A stretch of 64,000 nucleotides of DNA from positions 376,921-440,920 of the forward strand of contig NW_022985077.1 of assembly GCF_010015585.1 (NCBI RefSeq), written 5' to 3'. The position numbers and the translations under genes were made by a program. A model generated the notes under the pieces. It did not search any database, had not been told where the DNA came from, and saw nothing but the letters and a program-made list of their open reading frames with translations. The DNA comes from Eremomyces bilateralis CBS 781.70 (Eukaryota > Ascomycota > Dothideomycetes > Eremomycetales > Eremomycetaceae). This document shows positions 34,459-44,622 of this stretch, piece after piece (the first letter of the stretch is position 1; each line of letters opens with the position of its first letter).

Positions 34459-36690
34459 ATGGCAGGCAGACGAGTCCTCGACGTCTCCAAGCTCGTCTCC
34501 GCGACCCGACACATCGCGAAAGCTCACCTCGACCTCCGGAGTCGCCAATATGACGTATTCGCAAAGACATCCACCCTCGCCAAGGCCGCGAAGAACCAGA
34601 CGGATCGAGTCACTGTGACTCTCAGTGCCGCCATCGCGATCGCACAGCGACTGGCAGAAGAGCCAATCAACAGCGGGACAACGGGTCCGCAGACACACGG
34701 GACGGATGGAAGTGCGAGTCCGCGAGGGCAGGCTTCGACAGGCGAGCGACCGAAAGATGCCTCGGGGATAAATCAAGACCATCATTACCAGCCGTCGGAG
34801 AAGAATGCAGCGTTCGAACCGGCACCGATTTCGGATCTCAAGCCGTCGCAGGAACAGGCTGGTAGACATGCACTTCCAGACGGGACAATTCCGTCAGAAG
34901 GGTTGGATGCAAGGGAAGAGACGGCAGGATATGACACGTATGGTCGAATTCCAGCTACAGAGACTGCAAAATCTCCACTGGAGGACCAACGGACCAAGGT
35001 GGTCATACCGCAACGAAGTTCTGCTGTACAAAGATCGGAGGATGGGTCTATCAACGCCGACACATTCGGTACCGCGAGTGCAGATACGCAGAAAGCTGTG
35101 CTGGAGGATACTGCAGCTGAAGAGATACCAGAAGGCATCGACATCAATGTCTTCCGTACGACGCGAGGAAAGACGCTCCTTGGTTCCTCGAAACCATCTC
35201 AAGAACCGAAATCTACAGCCACGCAAATAGACGCAGCACCCGATGACATTCAGCAGCTCGCCAAAGCTATCGCGGAGGACCCCATCGCGGAGGACCCCAT
35301 CACCCAACCCTCCACCACCCCCCAACCANNNNNNNNNNNNNNNNNNNNNNNNNNNNNNNNNNNNNNNNNNNNNNNNNNNNNNNNNNNNNNNNNNNNNNNN
35401 NNNNNNNNNNNNNNNNNNNNNNNNNNNNNNNNNNNNNNNNNNNNNNNNNNNNNNNNNNNNNNNNNNNNNNNNNNNNNNNNNNNNNNNNNNNNNNNNNNNN
35501 NNNNNNNNNNNNNCAACATGACCCGCCTCGTCGCCAAGCTCTCCCGCATGCGCGGCGCCGCCCTCAAGCTCGGCCAGATGATCAGCTTCCAAGACCTCAA
35601 GCTCCTCCCCGGCCCCATCCAGGACGTCATGCAGCGCGTCCAGGACAGCGCCGACTACATGCCTGCGCGCCAGCGCGACCGCGTGCTCGCCACCAGCCTC
35701 GGCGCCGACTGGCGCGACGCGTTCGCGGAGTTCGACGAGGTGCCCATCGCCGCCGCGTCGATCGGCCAGGTGCACCGGGCGACGCTGCGCACCGGGGAGA
35801 CGGTCGCGGTGAAGGTGCAGTACCCCGGGGTAGCGACATCGATCGACTCGGACCTGAACAACCTCTCGCTTCTGCTCACCGCATCGCGCCTGCTGCCGCG
35901 CGGGATGTATCTCGAGAAGACCATCGCGAACGCGCGGACGGAGCTGGCGTGGGAATGCGACTACGTGCGGGAGGCGGAGTGCGGGACTCGCTTTCGAGAA
36001 CTACTCGCCGACGACGACGCGTTCACCGTCCCTCAGGTCTTCCCCTCCGCGTCCGGAAGAGAAGTCCTCACCGCCGAACTCATGCACGGCACCGCGGTCA
36101 CAAAAATTCCCGACTTATCCCAGGACGAACGCGACTGGATTGGCACCCATCTCCTCCGCCTCTGCCTCCGCGAGATCACTGAGTTCCGCTACATGCAAAC
36201 TGACCCCAACTGGACCAACTTCCTCTACAACCGCGCCACGCACAAGCTCGAGCTCCTCGACTTTGGCGCCACGCGCGCGTATCCGCTAGAATTCATCGGG
36301 CCGTATGTCGGCATCCTCCGCGCCGCCGCCGCCGACGACCGCGCCACCATCCAATCCCTCTCCGTACAGCTTGGTTACCTCACGGGGTCCGAGAGCGCGG
36401 CGATGGTAGACGCGCACGCCGACTCGGTGCTGGCACTGGCAGAGCCGTTCGGTGCGCAGGCGGACGCGGTGTACGATTTCCAGGACCAGACGATCACAGA
36501 GCGGGTGCGGGGGCTGATTCCGACGATGTTGAAGGAGCGGTTGGCGCCGCCGCCGGAGGAGACGTATAGTCTGCATCGGAAATTGAGTGGGGCGTTTTTG
36601 TTGTGTGCGAGATTGGGGAGTCGGGTTAGGTGTAGGGAGTTGTTTGAGGGGGCGGTGGAGAGGTTTGAGGGGAGGAAAGGGGAGGTGTAA
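34459..36690 (+). CDS. coq8: COQ8/ADCK3-type ABC1 kinase-like protein (interrupted by an assembly gap)
   Basis: Coq8 is a mitochondrial inner-membrane atypical kinase/ATPase needed for coenzyme Q synthesis. The frame runs from ATG 34459 to the TAA-less end at TAA/TAG 36690 with 185 N at 35329-35513. Across that gap the frame is kept, giving about 743 residues, 62 of them unknown. The N-terminal third is low complexity, Ser/Thr/Glu-rich. After the gap come the invariant KLGQMIS (KxGQ motif, about 371), the Ala-rich nucleotide loop AAASIGQVHRA, VKVQYPG with the conserved Lys, QTDPNWTNFLYN and LLDFGATR (DFG). These are the UbiB-family signatures. No intron is needed. The missing stretch lies in the linker before KxGQ, and the gap length may be an estimate. 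The gene is head to head with the NTA1-like gene. Confidence 0.92.
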   Translation: MAGRRVLDVSKLVSATRHIAKAHLDLRSRQYDVFAKTSTLAKAAKNQTDRVTVTLSAAIAIAQRLAEEPINSGTTGPQTHGTDGSASPRGQASTGERPKDASGINQDHHYQPSEKNAAFEPAPISDLKPSQEQAGRHALPDGTIPSEGLDAREETAGYDTYGRIPATETAKSPLEDQRTKVVIPQRSSAVQRSEDGSINADTFGTASADTQKAVLEDTAAEEIPEGIDINVFRTTRGKTLLGSSKPSQEPKSTATQIDAAPDDIQQLAKAIAEDPIAEDPITQPSTTPQPXXXXXXXXXXXXXXXXXXXXXXXXXXXXXXXXXXXXXXXXXXXXXXXXXXXXXXXXXXXXXXNMTRLVAKLSRMRGAALKLGQMISFQDLKLLPGPIQDVMQRVQDSADYMPARQRDRVLATSLGADWRDAFAEFDEVPIAAASIGQVHRATLRTGETVAVKVQYPGVATSIDSDLNNLSLLLTASRLLPRGMYLEKTIANARTELAWECDYVREAECGTRFRELLADDDAFTVPQVFPSASGREVLTAELMHGTAVTKIPDLSQDERDWIGTHLLRLCLREITEFRYMQTDPNWTNFLYNRATHKLELLDFGATRAYPLEFIGPYVGILRAAAADDRATIQSLSVQLGYLTGSESAAMVDAHADSVLALAEPFGAQADAVYDFQDQTITERVRGLIPTMLKERLAPPPEETYSLHRKLSGAFLLCARLGSRVRCRELFEGAVERFEGRKGEV
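35329..35513. other. Assembly gap of 185 N inside COQ8
   Basis: 185 undetermined bases, preceded by a short direct repeat (ATCGCGGAGGACCCC twice) and a CA/CC-rich run. The flanking codons stay in the same frame if the length is right. The gap was probably caused by a GC-rich or repetitive segment. Confidence 0.95.
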
Positions 36691-37160
36691 GTGGATGATA
36701 TGGGGAAATGGGATGTACATGTATGATAGTGTCAGACCGCTCAATCGATCGCTGTAGATTTATATGAGGATTACAGTGCGCCGTGGTTGGTGTTGTATAA
36801 ATGTCCGTATTGCCTGCTCGGTCTATGCTAGATGGTGACCATGGCGAGTCCAATGTCACTCAACCCCGACTAACTAGGTGTATATTATTAAATCTTCGTA
36901 GATTTCCTCTGAAAGACTGCATCTCCATTTTACTTTTGAATACCTCCATATCTTAAGATTTTGGGAACTTGACCCTGAAAAGCGCAGGGCAATACCGGGA
37001 GCCCCCAAGGTCATTTCCCTCCGGAGCTTCGCTTTACTGTTGTCGTTGTTGATTCATTTGCCCTGACTCTCCTACGGGATATGCAGGCTACTACTACTCT
37101 CAGTTCTATCCTTCCTAAGCTAATTTACACTCTACCGCTTCATACACGAAGTTTTGCCTG
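36691..37160. other. Spacer downstream of COQ8
   Basis: 470 bp with no recognised element or gene; probably the COQ8 3' untranslated region followed by non-coding DNA up to the LINE remnant. Confidence 0.4.
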
Positions 37161-37550
37161 TTAAGGCCTACGGTGGTCACCATGTCCGCGACCCCTGATT
37201 TGAGGCCGCCCTGGAGCCCTTGATGTGAACCTCTTCGATGCTTCCGCAGAGTCAAGCACTGCCTCTGGGACATCGCTGTCAACTGCCCATCCCTTGGTTC
37301 TTCCTTGGTCCTGAGGTCTCCCTCCAAGCATTCCGGTGATATTGTTGAAAGCGTCTCCTATCTTCTTCTGAAGCTGTTGTCCGAGCTCTCTGAGATTCGG
37401 ACAGTCCACTAGGAAATGTACCAATGTCTCTCTTGCTCCGCATTCGCATCGGTCATCATCTCGAAAGCCGAGGATTTTGGCATGAGATGCAAGCTACGAG
37501 TGCCCTGTTCTGAGCTGCGTTAGTAGGTACGCCCTATTCCTCTGTTGGGG
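37161..37550 (-). mobile_element. LINE remnant, 3' end of the ORF2 (Tad1-like C-terminus)
   Basis: The minus strand encodes the tail of a non-LTR retrotransposon polyprotein. It reads RNRAYLLTQLRTGHS, then LASHAKILGFRDDDRCECG and ARETLVHFLVDCPNLREL, the Cys/His motif near the C-terminus of fungal Tad1-like LINEs. One in-frame TAG interrupts it (37494-37496) and the rest of the element is missing, so it is a dead 5'-truncated copy, as usual for LINEs. It ends around GHGDHRRP at 37161. The piece abuts the WD40 fragment at about 37556. Confidence 0.65.
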
Positions 37551-37557
37551 GCCGTCG

Positions 37558-37773
37558 CTAGCGAAATTGGCTTCCGCCCAAGCGCAGCGCAAACGTCTTG
37601 CCATCCGGCGCGAAGGCCACGGCCTCGACCGGGCCCGAATGGCCTTCGAGCGTCTGCTGCAGCGCGCCCAACCCGGCGTCCCACAGCTTGACCGCCTTGT
37701 CCCCCGATGCCGACGCCAGCATCTTGCCGTCTAGCGCGAAGGCCACGGCCGGTAACCCTGCCGCCCTGTTCAT
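37558..37773 (-). pseudogene. WD40-repeat fragment of an NLR-type (NACHT/HET-E-like) gene
   Basis: About 70 residues read AVAFALDGKMLASASGDKAV, KLWDAGLGALQQTLEGHSG and PVEAVAFAPDGKT, i.e. one complete and one partial WD40 repeat of the highly similar kind found in fungal HET-E/HNWD NLR proteins. No NACHT domain or further repeats flank it, and the frame degenerates after the second unit. Its base composition is GC-richer than the surroundings. It is a relic copied or left from an NLR gene elsewhere. Confidence 0.7.
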
Positions 37774-38597
37774 CCTCTATAGTTACCCCTCTTACTTTCT
37801 AAGCCGGCTTGATTTGGCACGCGATGCTTATAACACGTTCATCCGGTCTTCGGATGCCTCGAGGTCGCCGCAGCCGCCCCTTCTGTCCCTTCTCCTGGGG
37901 CAGAGGCTAGTCGCAGGTGGGAGCGGAGTCGTGTCGGTCATGCGCGAGCGAGATGGGGGGAGCGATTGGGTGACAGGAACCTGTTGAAAAAGGCGCAAGG
38001 AAAGGCGAGGAGGGCGAAGGAGGCGAAAGAGGGGGGCGGATGCGAACGGAGAGGAGGTTTTGTAATTCTTTCGAAAAGTTGTAGATGGGGAGAGTTTAGA
38101 GGAAAGAACGAAGATGGAGAAGTCCGAGTAAGGGAAGAGACGCGCAAAACCAGAAATAGTAAGAGACTACCATGTCGAATATAGAGGAGAGAGTCCGATA
38201 TATAACTCCTAACTCACCGAACTAGGTAAGGTAAATGTAACATCCCGGTGGTTGGGGGAGATGGAGTTTTATAATTTATCGGTACTCTACCCTGACATCA
38301 TCATTCACGCCACCCGCAGTCCACAAGGCAACAAAGATACTTCTTAACAACCAGTAAGTGAACAAGACCACGGTGTCTTTTTCAATTTATAAGAGGTGAT
38401 TACGCACACCATGGTATTTTCGGATATACATATCCCTCCATAGCAGCTCTCACTGTCAATCCAAGAGGAACATTCCTCAGCTTACGATCATCGTCAATAT
38501 ATATCCACTTCGACGACAACACTGCACTGCACACGCTCCACTATAACATCAACCACCAGAATATACATAAAATACTTACGGAACCGCAACATCCCCA
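37774..38597. other. Spacer upstream of the SARAF-like gene
   Basis: 824 bp with short ORFs lacking homology and a purine-rich stretch at about 37985-38150. The right part likely holds the promoter and 5' leader of the SARAF-like gene. Confidence 0.4.
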
Positions 38598-39548
38598 ATG
38601 CGCTTCTTCACCTCCCTCTTTCCCCTCCTCCTCCTCCCCCTACTCATCACCGCCAAATTCAAATCCAAACCCAAATCCAAACCCTCTCCCAAAAAAATCC
38701 ACCTCCCCTCTATTCACACCCTCACCCTCGACTCCAACCGTCTCACCACCTCCCTCAACCGCCCTCCCATCCCCCAACTCCACTGCTCCCCTCCCTCCCT
38801 CTGCGCCCTCTTCACCGTCTCCACCATGGTCTGCGAAAACATCGGCTCGGCATACGGAAAAGCAGATGTACAGTGGAGTTGTAAAGCCGAGTTACCCCCC
38901 GAGTTTCGGCTGGGCGGAACGGAGGTGAGTTGTGAGGCGTGGGATGAGGACGGGGAGGGGGAGGAGTGGGTGGTCGGGGGGAGTTGTGGGGTGGGGTATC
39001 GGTTGGGGTTGACGGAGATGGGGGAGAGGCGGTTTGGGAAGATAGGGGAGGGACGGGGGGGTTATGAGGGGTGGGTGGACTGGTTTGTTATGGCCGGGTT
39101 TTGGGTGCTGTTTGTCGTGGTGGCGGGGTGGATTGTTTGGGGCATTTGTACGGGTAGGGAGAGGGCTGGAGGTGGTGGAGGCGGTGGAGGTGGCGGAGGG
39201 GGAGGGGGTGGTGGAGGAGGGTGGTGGGGTAATGATTCAGACGATCCGCCGCCGCCGTACGATTGGCAGCCGAGGCGGAAACCACGGACGTCGGGTACGG
39301 GGTCGGTGGGCGGCGGTGGAGGAGGATGGGCGCCAGGGTTCTGGTCTGGGGCGATGGGGGGTGCGGCGGCGGGGTATTTCATGGGGCGGAATCGGGAGGG
39401 GAGGGGAAGTCGAGGGTATGGGTATGGTGAAGCGTCAAATACGGGTTGGGGAGGATATGATCGAGGGGAAGGGAGCTCACGGTCGAGCAGAGGGGTGTCG
39501 TCGGCACGGTATGAGAGCACGGGATTTGGCGGCACAACGAGGCGGTAG
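38598..39548 (+). CDS. SARAF/TMEM66 family (DUF1183) ER membrane protein
   Basis: SARAF proteins are ER membrane regulators of store-operated calcium entry in animals; the fungal role is not established. A single exon gives 316 residues. A signal peptide (MRFFTSLFPLLLLPLLITA) precedes a luminal domain with the family pattern LTLDSNRLTTSLNRPPIPQL and VCENIGSAYGKADVQWSC, then CEAWDE and LGLTEMGERRF. One membrane span, WFVMAGFWVLFVVVAGWIVW, covers about residues 160-180. After it comes an 18-Gly run (39168-39221), a PPPPY motif and Gly/Arg-rich tail, typical of the cytosolic part of SARAF. The Gly tract makes the DNA strand G-rich. No intron is needed. Confidence 0.9.
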   Translation: MRFFTSLFPLLLLPLLITAKFKSKPKSKPSPKKIHLPSIHTLTLDSNRLTTSLNRPPIPQLHCSPPSLCALFTVSTMVCENIGSAYGKADVQWSCKAELPPEFRLGGTEVSCEAWDEDGEGEEWVVGGSCGVGYRLGLTEMGERRFGKIGEGRGGYEGWVDWFVMAGFWVLFVVVAGWIVWGICTGRERAGGGGGGGGGGGGGGGGGGWWGNDSDDPPPPYDWQPRRKPRTSGTGSVGGGGGGWAPGFWSGAMGGAAAGYFMGRNREGRGSRGYGYGEASNTGWGGYDRGEGSSRSSRGVSSARYESTGFGGTTRR

Positions 39549-39927
39549 ATGAAGGATTCTTTCGAGCTTGTATGTAGGAATACCGGGCGGGGGGAAACAC
39601 TACAGAACTGCGTGATAGGAAGTGATACCGACTGGAATTCTCAAAAACCGTAAACCTCTATGGAAACTCCACCACCGCAAGAATACAAAACAAAACAGGC
39701 ATCGATGTACCCCACAGGCTCCCGAACCCATCCCTGCTACAAAAACTCAATATCGGCGATTCGCTTCGCCTATGCTCGTTCACACTCGTTCGTTTCATCC
39801 CGTTCCAGCAGCGGAGCGTCGTCGAATTGGTTGATCGCTGTCGGATGCTCATGACGTGTGGATTGTCGTTCGTCCTCGTTCCCGCATCGTCATGTCCACG
39901 TCGCGTGGCTGCTCATAGCGCTACGAT
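39549..39927. other. Convergent 3' region SARAF-like / YOP1
   Basis: 379 bp between convergent stop codons; short ORFs on both strands without homology. Probably 3' untranslated sequence only. Confidence 0.45.
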
Positions 39928-40904
39928 TTACAGGGTCTTGCCGGCGGTCGCCTTGAGGTCGGGAGCGGTGGAGCCCTGGACGAAGTGGCGGGCGAAGATG
40001 GGCTGGACGACCGAGTTGAAGACGATATTGGCGCCGCTGGGGATGGTTAGAAGGGATCGTTTGACGGACAGGGGTGGACGTACTTGGTCTGGGGGAGCGC
40101 CATCCAGAGGATGAGGACGAACTTGAAGGTGTAGTAGAATGCTGACGTATGTTAGCAAAGGTGGTGGACGGGAGGTGATAGACGACTTACGGAACCAGTA
40201 GACGGCGCTGACGGCGCTCTCGAACACGCTGTCAATTGTTAGTTTCTATTTTCACGGAATGGTTTGTCTAGAGACTACTCACGAGAAGAGCGCATAAACC
40301 ACCCAGTACTGCTCGCAAAATCCAAAGTCAGTCACGTGCCACGAGCAATCTCGACGCCTTATCTATCATATAGATTTTGATGCGGGGAAAGTACGTACCG
40401 TCAACCACTATTCATCAGTTAGCGAGGCTGCTTAGAAATCGTATGTGGGTTCCATCGGTTGTGGTCAACCATCCCAACGAACATGATTGAGACGTACCTG
40501 GGTGTCATCGGCCTTCTGGGCGCTGAACAGCGCCTCTAGCGAATAGTACGCCGGAATGATAAAACCGGCGGTGTTCACGAGGAACTCGCCGGCGATGTTG
40601 AAGAAGACAAGGAAGAAGTACAGGGCGCCCAGGCCGAGGACGACGTAGACCTTGGGGACGCTGGTCTGTTGCTCGAAATTGTTGAGGAACGGGTATTTGG
40701 ACAGCTGGGGGGAGGCGGTCAGTACGGCGTCGGTATACGGAGGAGATGCAGGAGCGGTGGTTTCATATAACACCGATATATTGTGCGAGGTTCCAGCGGT
40801 CGAAGCCGTGGTGGACCGAGCAGGAAAATGACTGAACGGAGGGATATACATACCTCTTTATCCAGCTGTGAGATGGATTGCTGGGTTCGATCTTGGAACG
40901 ACAT
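39928..40904 (-). CDS. yop1: Yop1 (TB2/DP1/HVA22 family) ER-tubule shaping protein
   Basis: Yop1/REEP proteins use reticulon-like hairpins to shape ER tubules. Seven exons give 165 residues: 40904-40854, 40704-40498, 40407-40399, 40308-40283, 40228-40191, 40141-40084 and 40036-39928. The product starts MSFQDRTQQSISQLDKE, continues LSKYPFLNNFEQQT, PKVYVVLGLGALYFFLVFFN and DDTQWLTYWVVYALFS, then VFESAVSAVYWFPFYYTFKF, the core of the family. Exon 3 is only nine bases (WLT) and sits between two introns of 90 nt each, with clear GT-AG and CTAAC signals. Exon 4 is 26 bases. The total frame closes exactly. The gene is head to head with an RFX factor; three CACGTG palindromes lie between them. Confidence 0.94.
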
Positions 40905-42013
40905 GGTGGGAGAAGGACGATGGAGACGTGGATGGAAGTATGAATGGTACTAGTGGTAGCAAGCTACAGCAGAACGGATTGTACGAGGAGAGATTTGTGG
41001 TGGATGAAGTAGCGGTGGTTGTTTGACGATATAACAAGCTGATGGGCGATGACGTTGTTGAGAGTGTCGTGTGGATGGAAAGACGACGTTGCTCACTTGC
41101 CCTTAACTCTCGGAGTCCTTCCCAAGACAAATTCCGCAATTTCGTTGGGCAATCGCACATGAAATCCCGGGTCACGTGAAGGCAGTCGCTTATGTCATTC
41201 CAGGCCTACTGCCTAGTGCCTACAGACTTACAGAGTGCGGCGACTAATTAGAGAGTGGCAGAAAATTGGAATGTGGCTGAGGTCACGTGAAATAGTGGTG
41301 TTGTCACTTGTCCGGTGTGGCTGGAGAAGGAAACCACGCACATCACGTGCACACCCCCCAGCCGTCGCTCCTGCCAACAATGTTTATTCGCTGTTTTGCA
41401 TCGTCTCTCTCATTTCGCCCATCGGAAACTCCACAATATTGAGACGAGAGGAAGATATCAACACTTCGTCGCGACGACCACAACGTTTACCTCCACTTCG
41501 TGCGCATCTCGTCGCATATTATCTTCATTATTGTCTCTGAGCAATCCTGCTCCCTGAATATCCTCCTGACTCCGTGGATTCCTGCTGCCACGCGCCGCTA
41601 CCGACACAAACAACCCCCAAAGCTTTGTCAACCGTCTGGATCCGATCCAAACTTTGCCAATTGCTGCGTGCGACGACTCAATCCAATTCGGAATCTTATC
41701 GCGCTTGTCGGTCGATTATTTATTCGCGGCAAGTCTGCGGCTATCCTGCATTGTCGCTGGTGCTCGCATTTCGCTGTTGTTTTCACCCCACAACAAACCC
41801 GTCGCCAAGCCAATCCAACACTCCGATTCGAGATGCGCATACGAATCTAACTCGACCCTCTGGAATTTAACAAGGAGCTTCAAGAATCTGCATCATTGAG
41901 GCTTTTGGCTCCGTCCCTCGAGGAAATTGTCTGGCGAGATCGAGTCCGGCTCATCCGGCGAGCCAGTATCCCATTATCCACACATCAATAGCCTCATATT
42001 CCCTCCACGAGCG
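40905..42013. promoter_or_regulatory. Divergent promoter region YOP1 / RFX with CACGTG cluster
   Basis: The 1.1-kb region between divergent start codons contains CACGTG palindromes at 41173-41178, 41284-41289 and 41344-41349; the first two sit in the 9-mer GTCACGTGA. E-box/Cbf1-type bHLH factors bind such sites. The RFX side is a long probable 5' leader with pyrimidine-rich DNA. No gene is supported. Confidence 0.5.
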
Positions 42014-44622
42014 ATGCCCAACGAACTGCGGCGCTCACGCTCCGTCGCCTCCGCCTCAACCCATACCGCTCCCATCCCCCCATCGCGCGCATCGACTGCG
42101 AGTATTCCTCCCGACAATCATCAGGCGGGCTTCGACCTCCATCCGCCGCAAAATTCCTACCCCAACCCCCCCAACACCGAATCGTTCGAGCTGCTCCATA
42201 ACATGACGCAGTTAATGGAGATGGACCAACGGCAAATGCAGCAGGAGCATGGGTTCCAGCCCGGGATGCAGGATGAAAACATCCAATTCAGCCCCACGCG
42301 TGGCTTCTCAATGCCAGGGCAATTCCAGTCTGGGATGAACGATTTGGGGCAGTCGATGAACGGCAATGAGTTCGGTTCGCATCAACCCCAGCATGGCATG
42401 GATATGGGGAATAACTTCCATGCCGTGATGCCTCCTTCGGTTGTAGAACCGGAGGAGAAGAAGAGGAAGGGCAATTCGTCGAGCGCGACAAATGATAAAG
42501 AGCTCCGTGAAATGCTGTCAAGGAACAATGAGCGATCCTTGAAAGATGTTGCTACAGAAGTCATCAACACGGAAAGAACTCCACGAGCAGAAAAGTCGAA
42601 GCAACTCTTTGCAATGCTATGGTATGGAGGACCTTTGACAATATCCATGAATCAAGACTAACAATATGAAGGTTGAAAAGCGCGTGCGCTGTTGCGAAAC
42701 GATCAACACCCCGAAGCAGAGTGTATACCGCATATGCCGAAAGTTGCGCGACGGAACGAGTAATCCCTCTCAACCCAGCGTCGTTCGGCAAGCTCGTTCG
42801 TGTCATCTTCCCCGGAATCCAAACACGAAGACTAGGAGTCCGAGGAGAGTCGAAATATCATTACGTTGATTTGGTCCTGAGAGACGAGATCCCGCACTCT
42901 ATGGAACGTTCCGGCAGCATCGCAAGCAATGGACGAATGCGAGGACCATCGGTCAGTCACACGATCGACTTCAACTCAATGCCACGGCTGCAAGCCGAAA
43001 CGGCCAGATTCCCTAGTCAAGACCGACCGCTTCAATCCCCTACCCATCACGCCATCGCGAATCCTCCCTCACAAGGCCGACTGTTCACCGACCCTTTCTC
43101 TCCTGGTCTTGCTGGCAACCATGGATCATTGTCGAGCAGTTATGCCCACACCCTCCAATTTCCCCTGGAAGATTTCAGCCAGCTGGCGGATGCTGAGAAT
43201 GATACGATCTCATTACCAAATATCCATATGTACGCACCACCTAAAACAGACATTGATGCTGCAGAGGCACTGGTCGCTCTGTATCGAACACACTGCACTT
43301 CCCTGGTGGATTGCGTTCGCTTCTGCAAAGAAAAGCAATTCTTCCGGCTATTCAGCACATTCCAAGGAACGCTCACAGTTCCCGTCCAACGACTATTCAC
43401 CAACCCGACGGTGGCACCGTGGATACGAGAATGCGACTGGTTGATGTACCAGAAGATGATCCGCTTCGTCAGCGCCCTCACCCTTCAAGTCGCCCCTCCC
43501 ATCGTCATCAAGTTCCTCGAGCGCGTGTCCCAGAACCTCCACGCCCATATCACCAAGACCTTCGCCGGCCACCCCGCCCACGTCCTCGAGGCCAAACTCG
43601 AACCCGCCACCGTCTTCGCCGGCCTCCTCCACCGCCTCCTCCGCGTTAACAGCACCGCCCACGCCGCCGCCGCCCTCCTCAACGAAGACCCCTTCCGCGA
43701 CCAAATGTGGATCGACTGGGTCCAATACGTCAACCCGAAACGCATCATGGAAAGCGAGCTCCCCGGCTGCGGCTACGACGCCGTCTACGAGATCATGACC
43801 CACGATATTCGATCCATGCTCATGCCCACCAACGTCCCTCCCTTCCTCGAAGAAGGCACCTGCTACGAGGACGCCCTCCACGCCAGCCACTGGCCCTCCA
43901 TCCACCGCCTCCAGGAAGACACCCCCGTCGACCGCATCGCCACCTTCCTCTCCAAGCTCCCCGCCCGCTTTCCCACTGCCCCCACCCGCACCCTACTCCA
44001 ATGCATCTCCACCCTCCTCACTGCCGCCCTCCGCGAGATCACCATCCGCCAGGGCTCCAGCTACAACGCCTGGTGGATCACCAAGGTCTTCGTCGACGAG
44101 ATGAGCCTTTGGCTCGCCTCTCTCGGCGGGTTCCTCGGTCACCGCATTGAGGCGCCGGAGTCCCTCTCCGCTTCCCCACAGCTGCCCGCCGAAGGCATCA
44201 TGCGCGCCACCAGCGCCGCATCGGGGAGCGGCAGCGGACTAAGCAGTATGACCGATGGGATGAGCGCCGAGATCGGCTCCGAGAAAGCGTCAGCCGTCAA
44301 GCCCGAGCGGGGGTCCTTCGAAAGCGTCAACGGTATGTCCCAACCACCCACACACAGCAAGAACCACCCCCTAACCCCCCTCCCCGCAGGCCACACCACC
44401 ACCAGCGGCCCCCCCACCACCGACACTCACCTCCCACACCGCGCCTCCCCGCGTCGCCCCGCGCCCGGCCCTGACGCCTTCCTCCCCAACACCTCCGCAG
44501 CGCCGCCGCAGGATGCGTTCCGGCCGCCGAAGATTCATGATCTGGGGAAGGTTGGCGGGGCGGACATGGACGATAGTGGGATTGGGATGGATTTGATGGA
44601 TGATTTGGGGGCGGAGGGGTAG
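42014..44622 (+). CDS. rfx1: RFX-type transcription factor
   Basis: Winged-helix RFX factors bind X-box DNA; fungal members (Crt1/RfxA, CPCR1) act in DNA-damage response, cell-cycle and morphology control. Exons 42014-42621, 42672-44332 and 44390-44622 give 833 residues. The N-terminal 170 residues are Gln/Met/Pro-rich. The RFX DNA-binding domain is at about 190-280: ELREMLSRNNERSLKDVATE, WLKSACAVAKRSTPRSRVY, LVRVIFPGIQTRRLG, VRGESKYHYVDLVLR. A long helical dimerisation-type region follows (LTVPVQRLFTNPTVAPWIRE, QVAPPIVIKFLERVSQNLH, YNAWWITKVFVDEMSLWL). The C-terminus has MDDSGIGMDLMDDLG. Intron 2 (57 nt) has strong GTATGT, CTAAC and CGCAG signals; being a multiple of three with no stop, it could be retained. 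An ATG upstream of 42014 is not in frame. Confidence 0.94.

Noticed and set aside
39062-39535. Proline-rich minus-strand ORF opposite the SARAF gene
   Set aside because: Poly-Pro arises from the Gly tract on the other strand.
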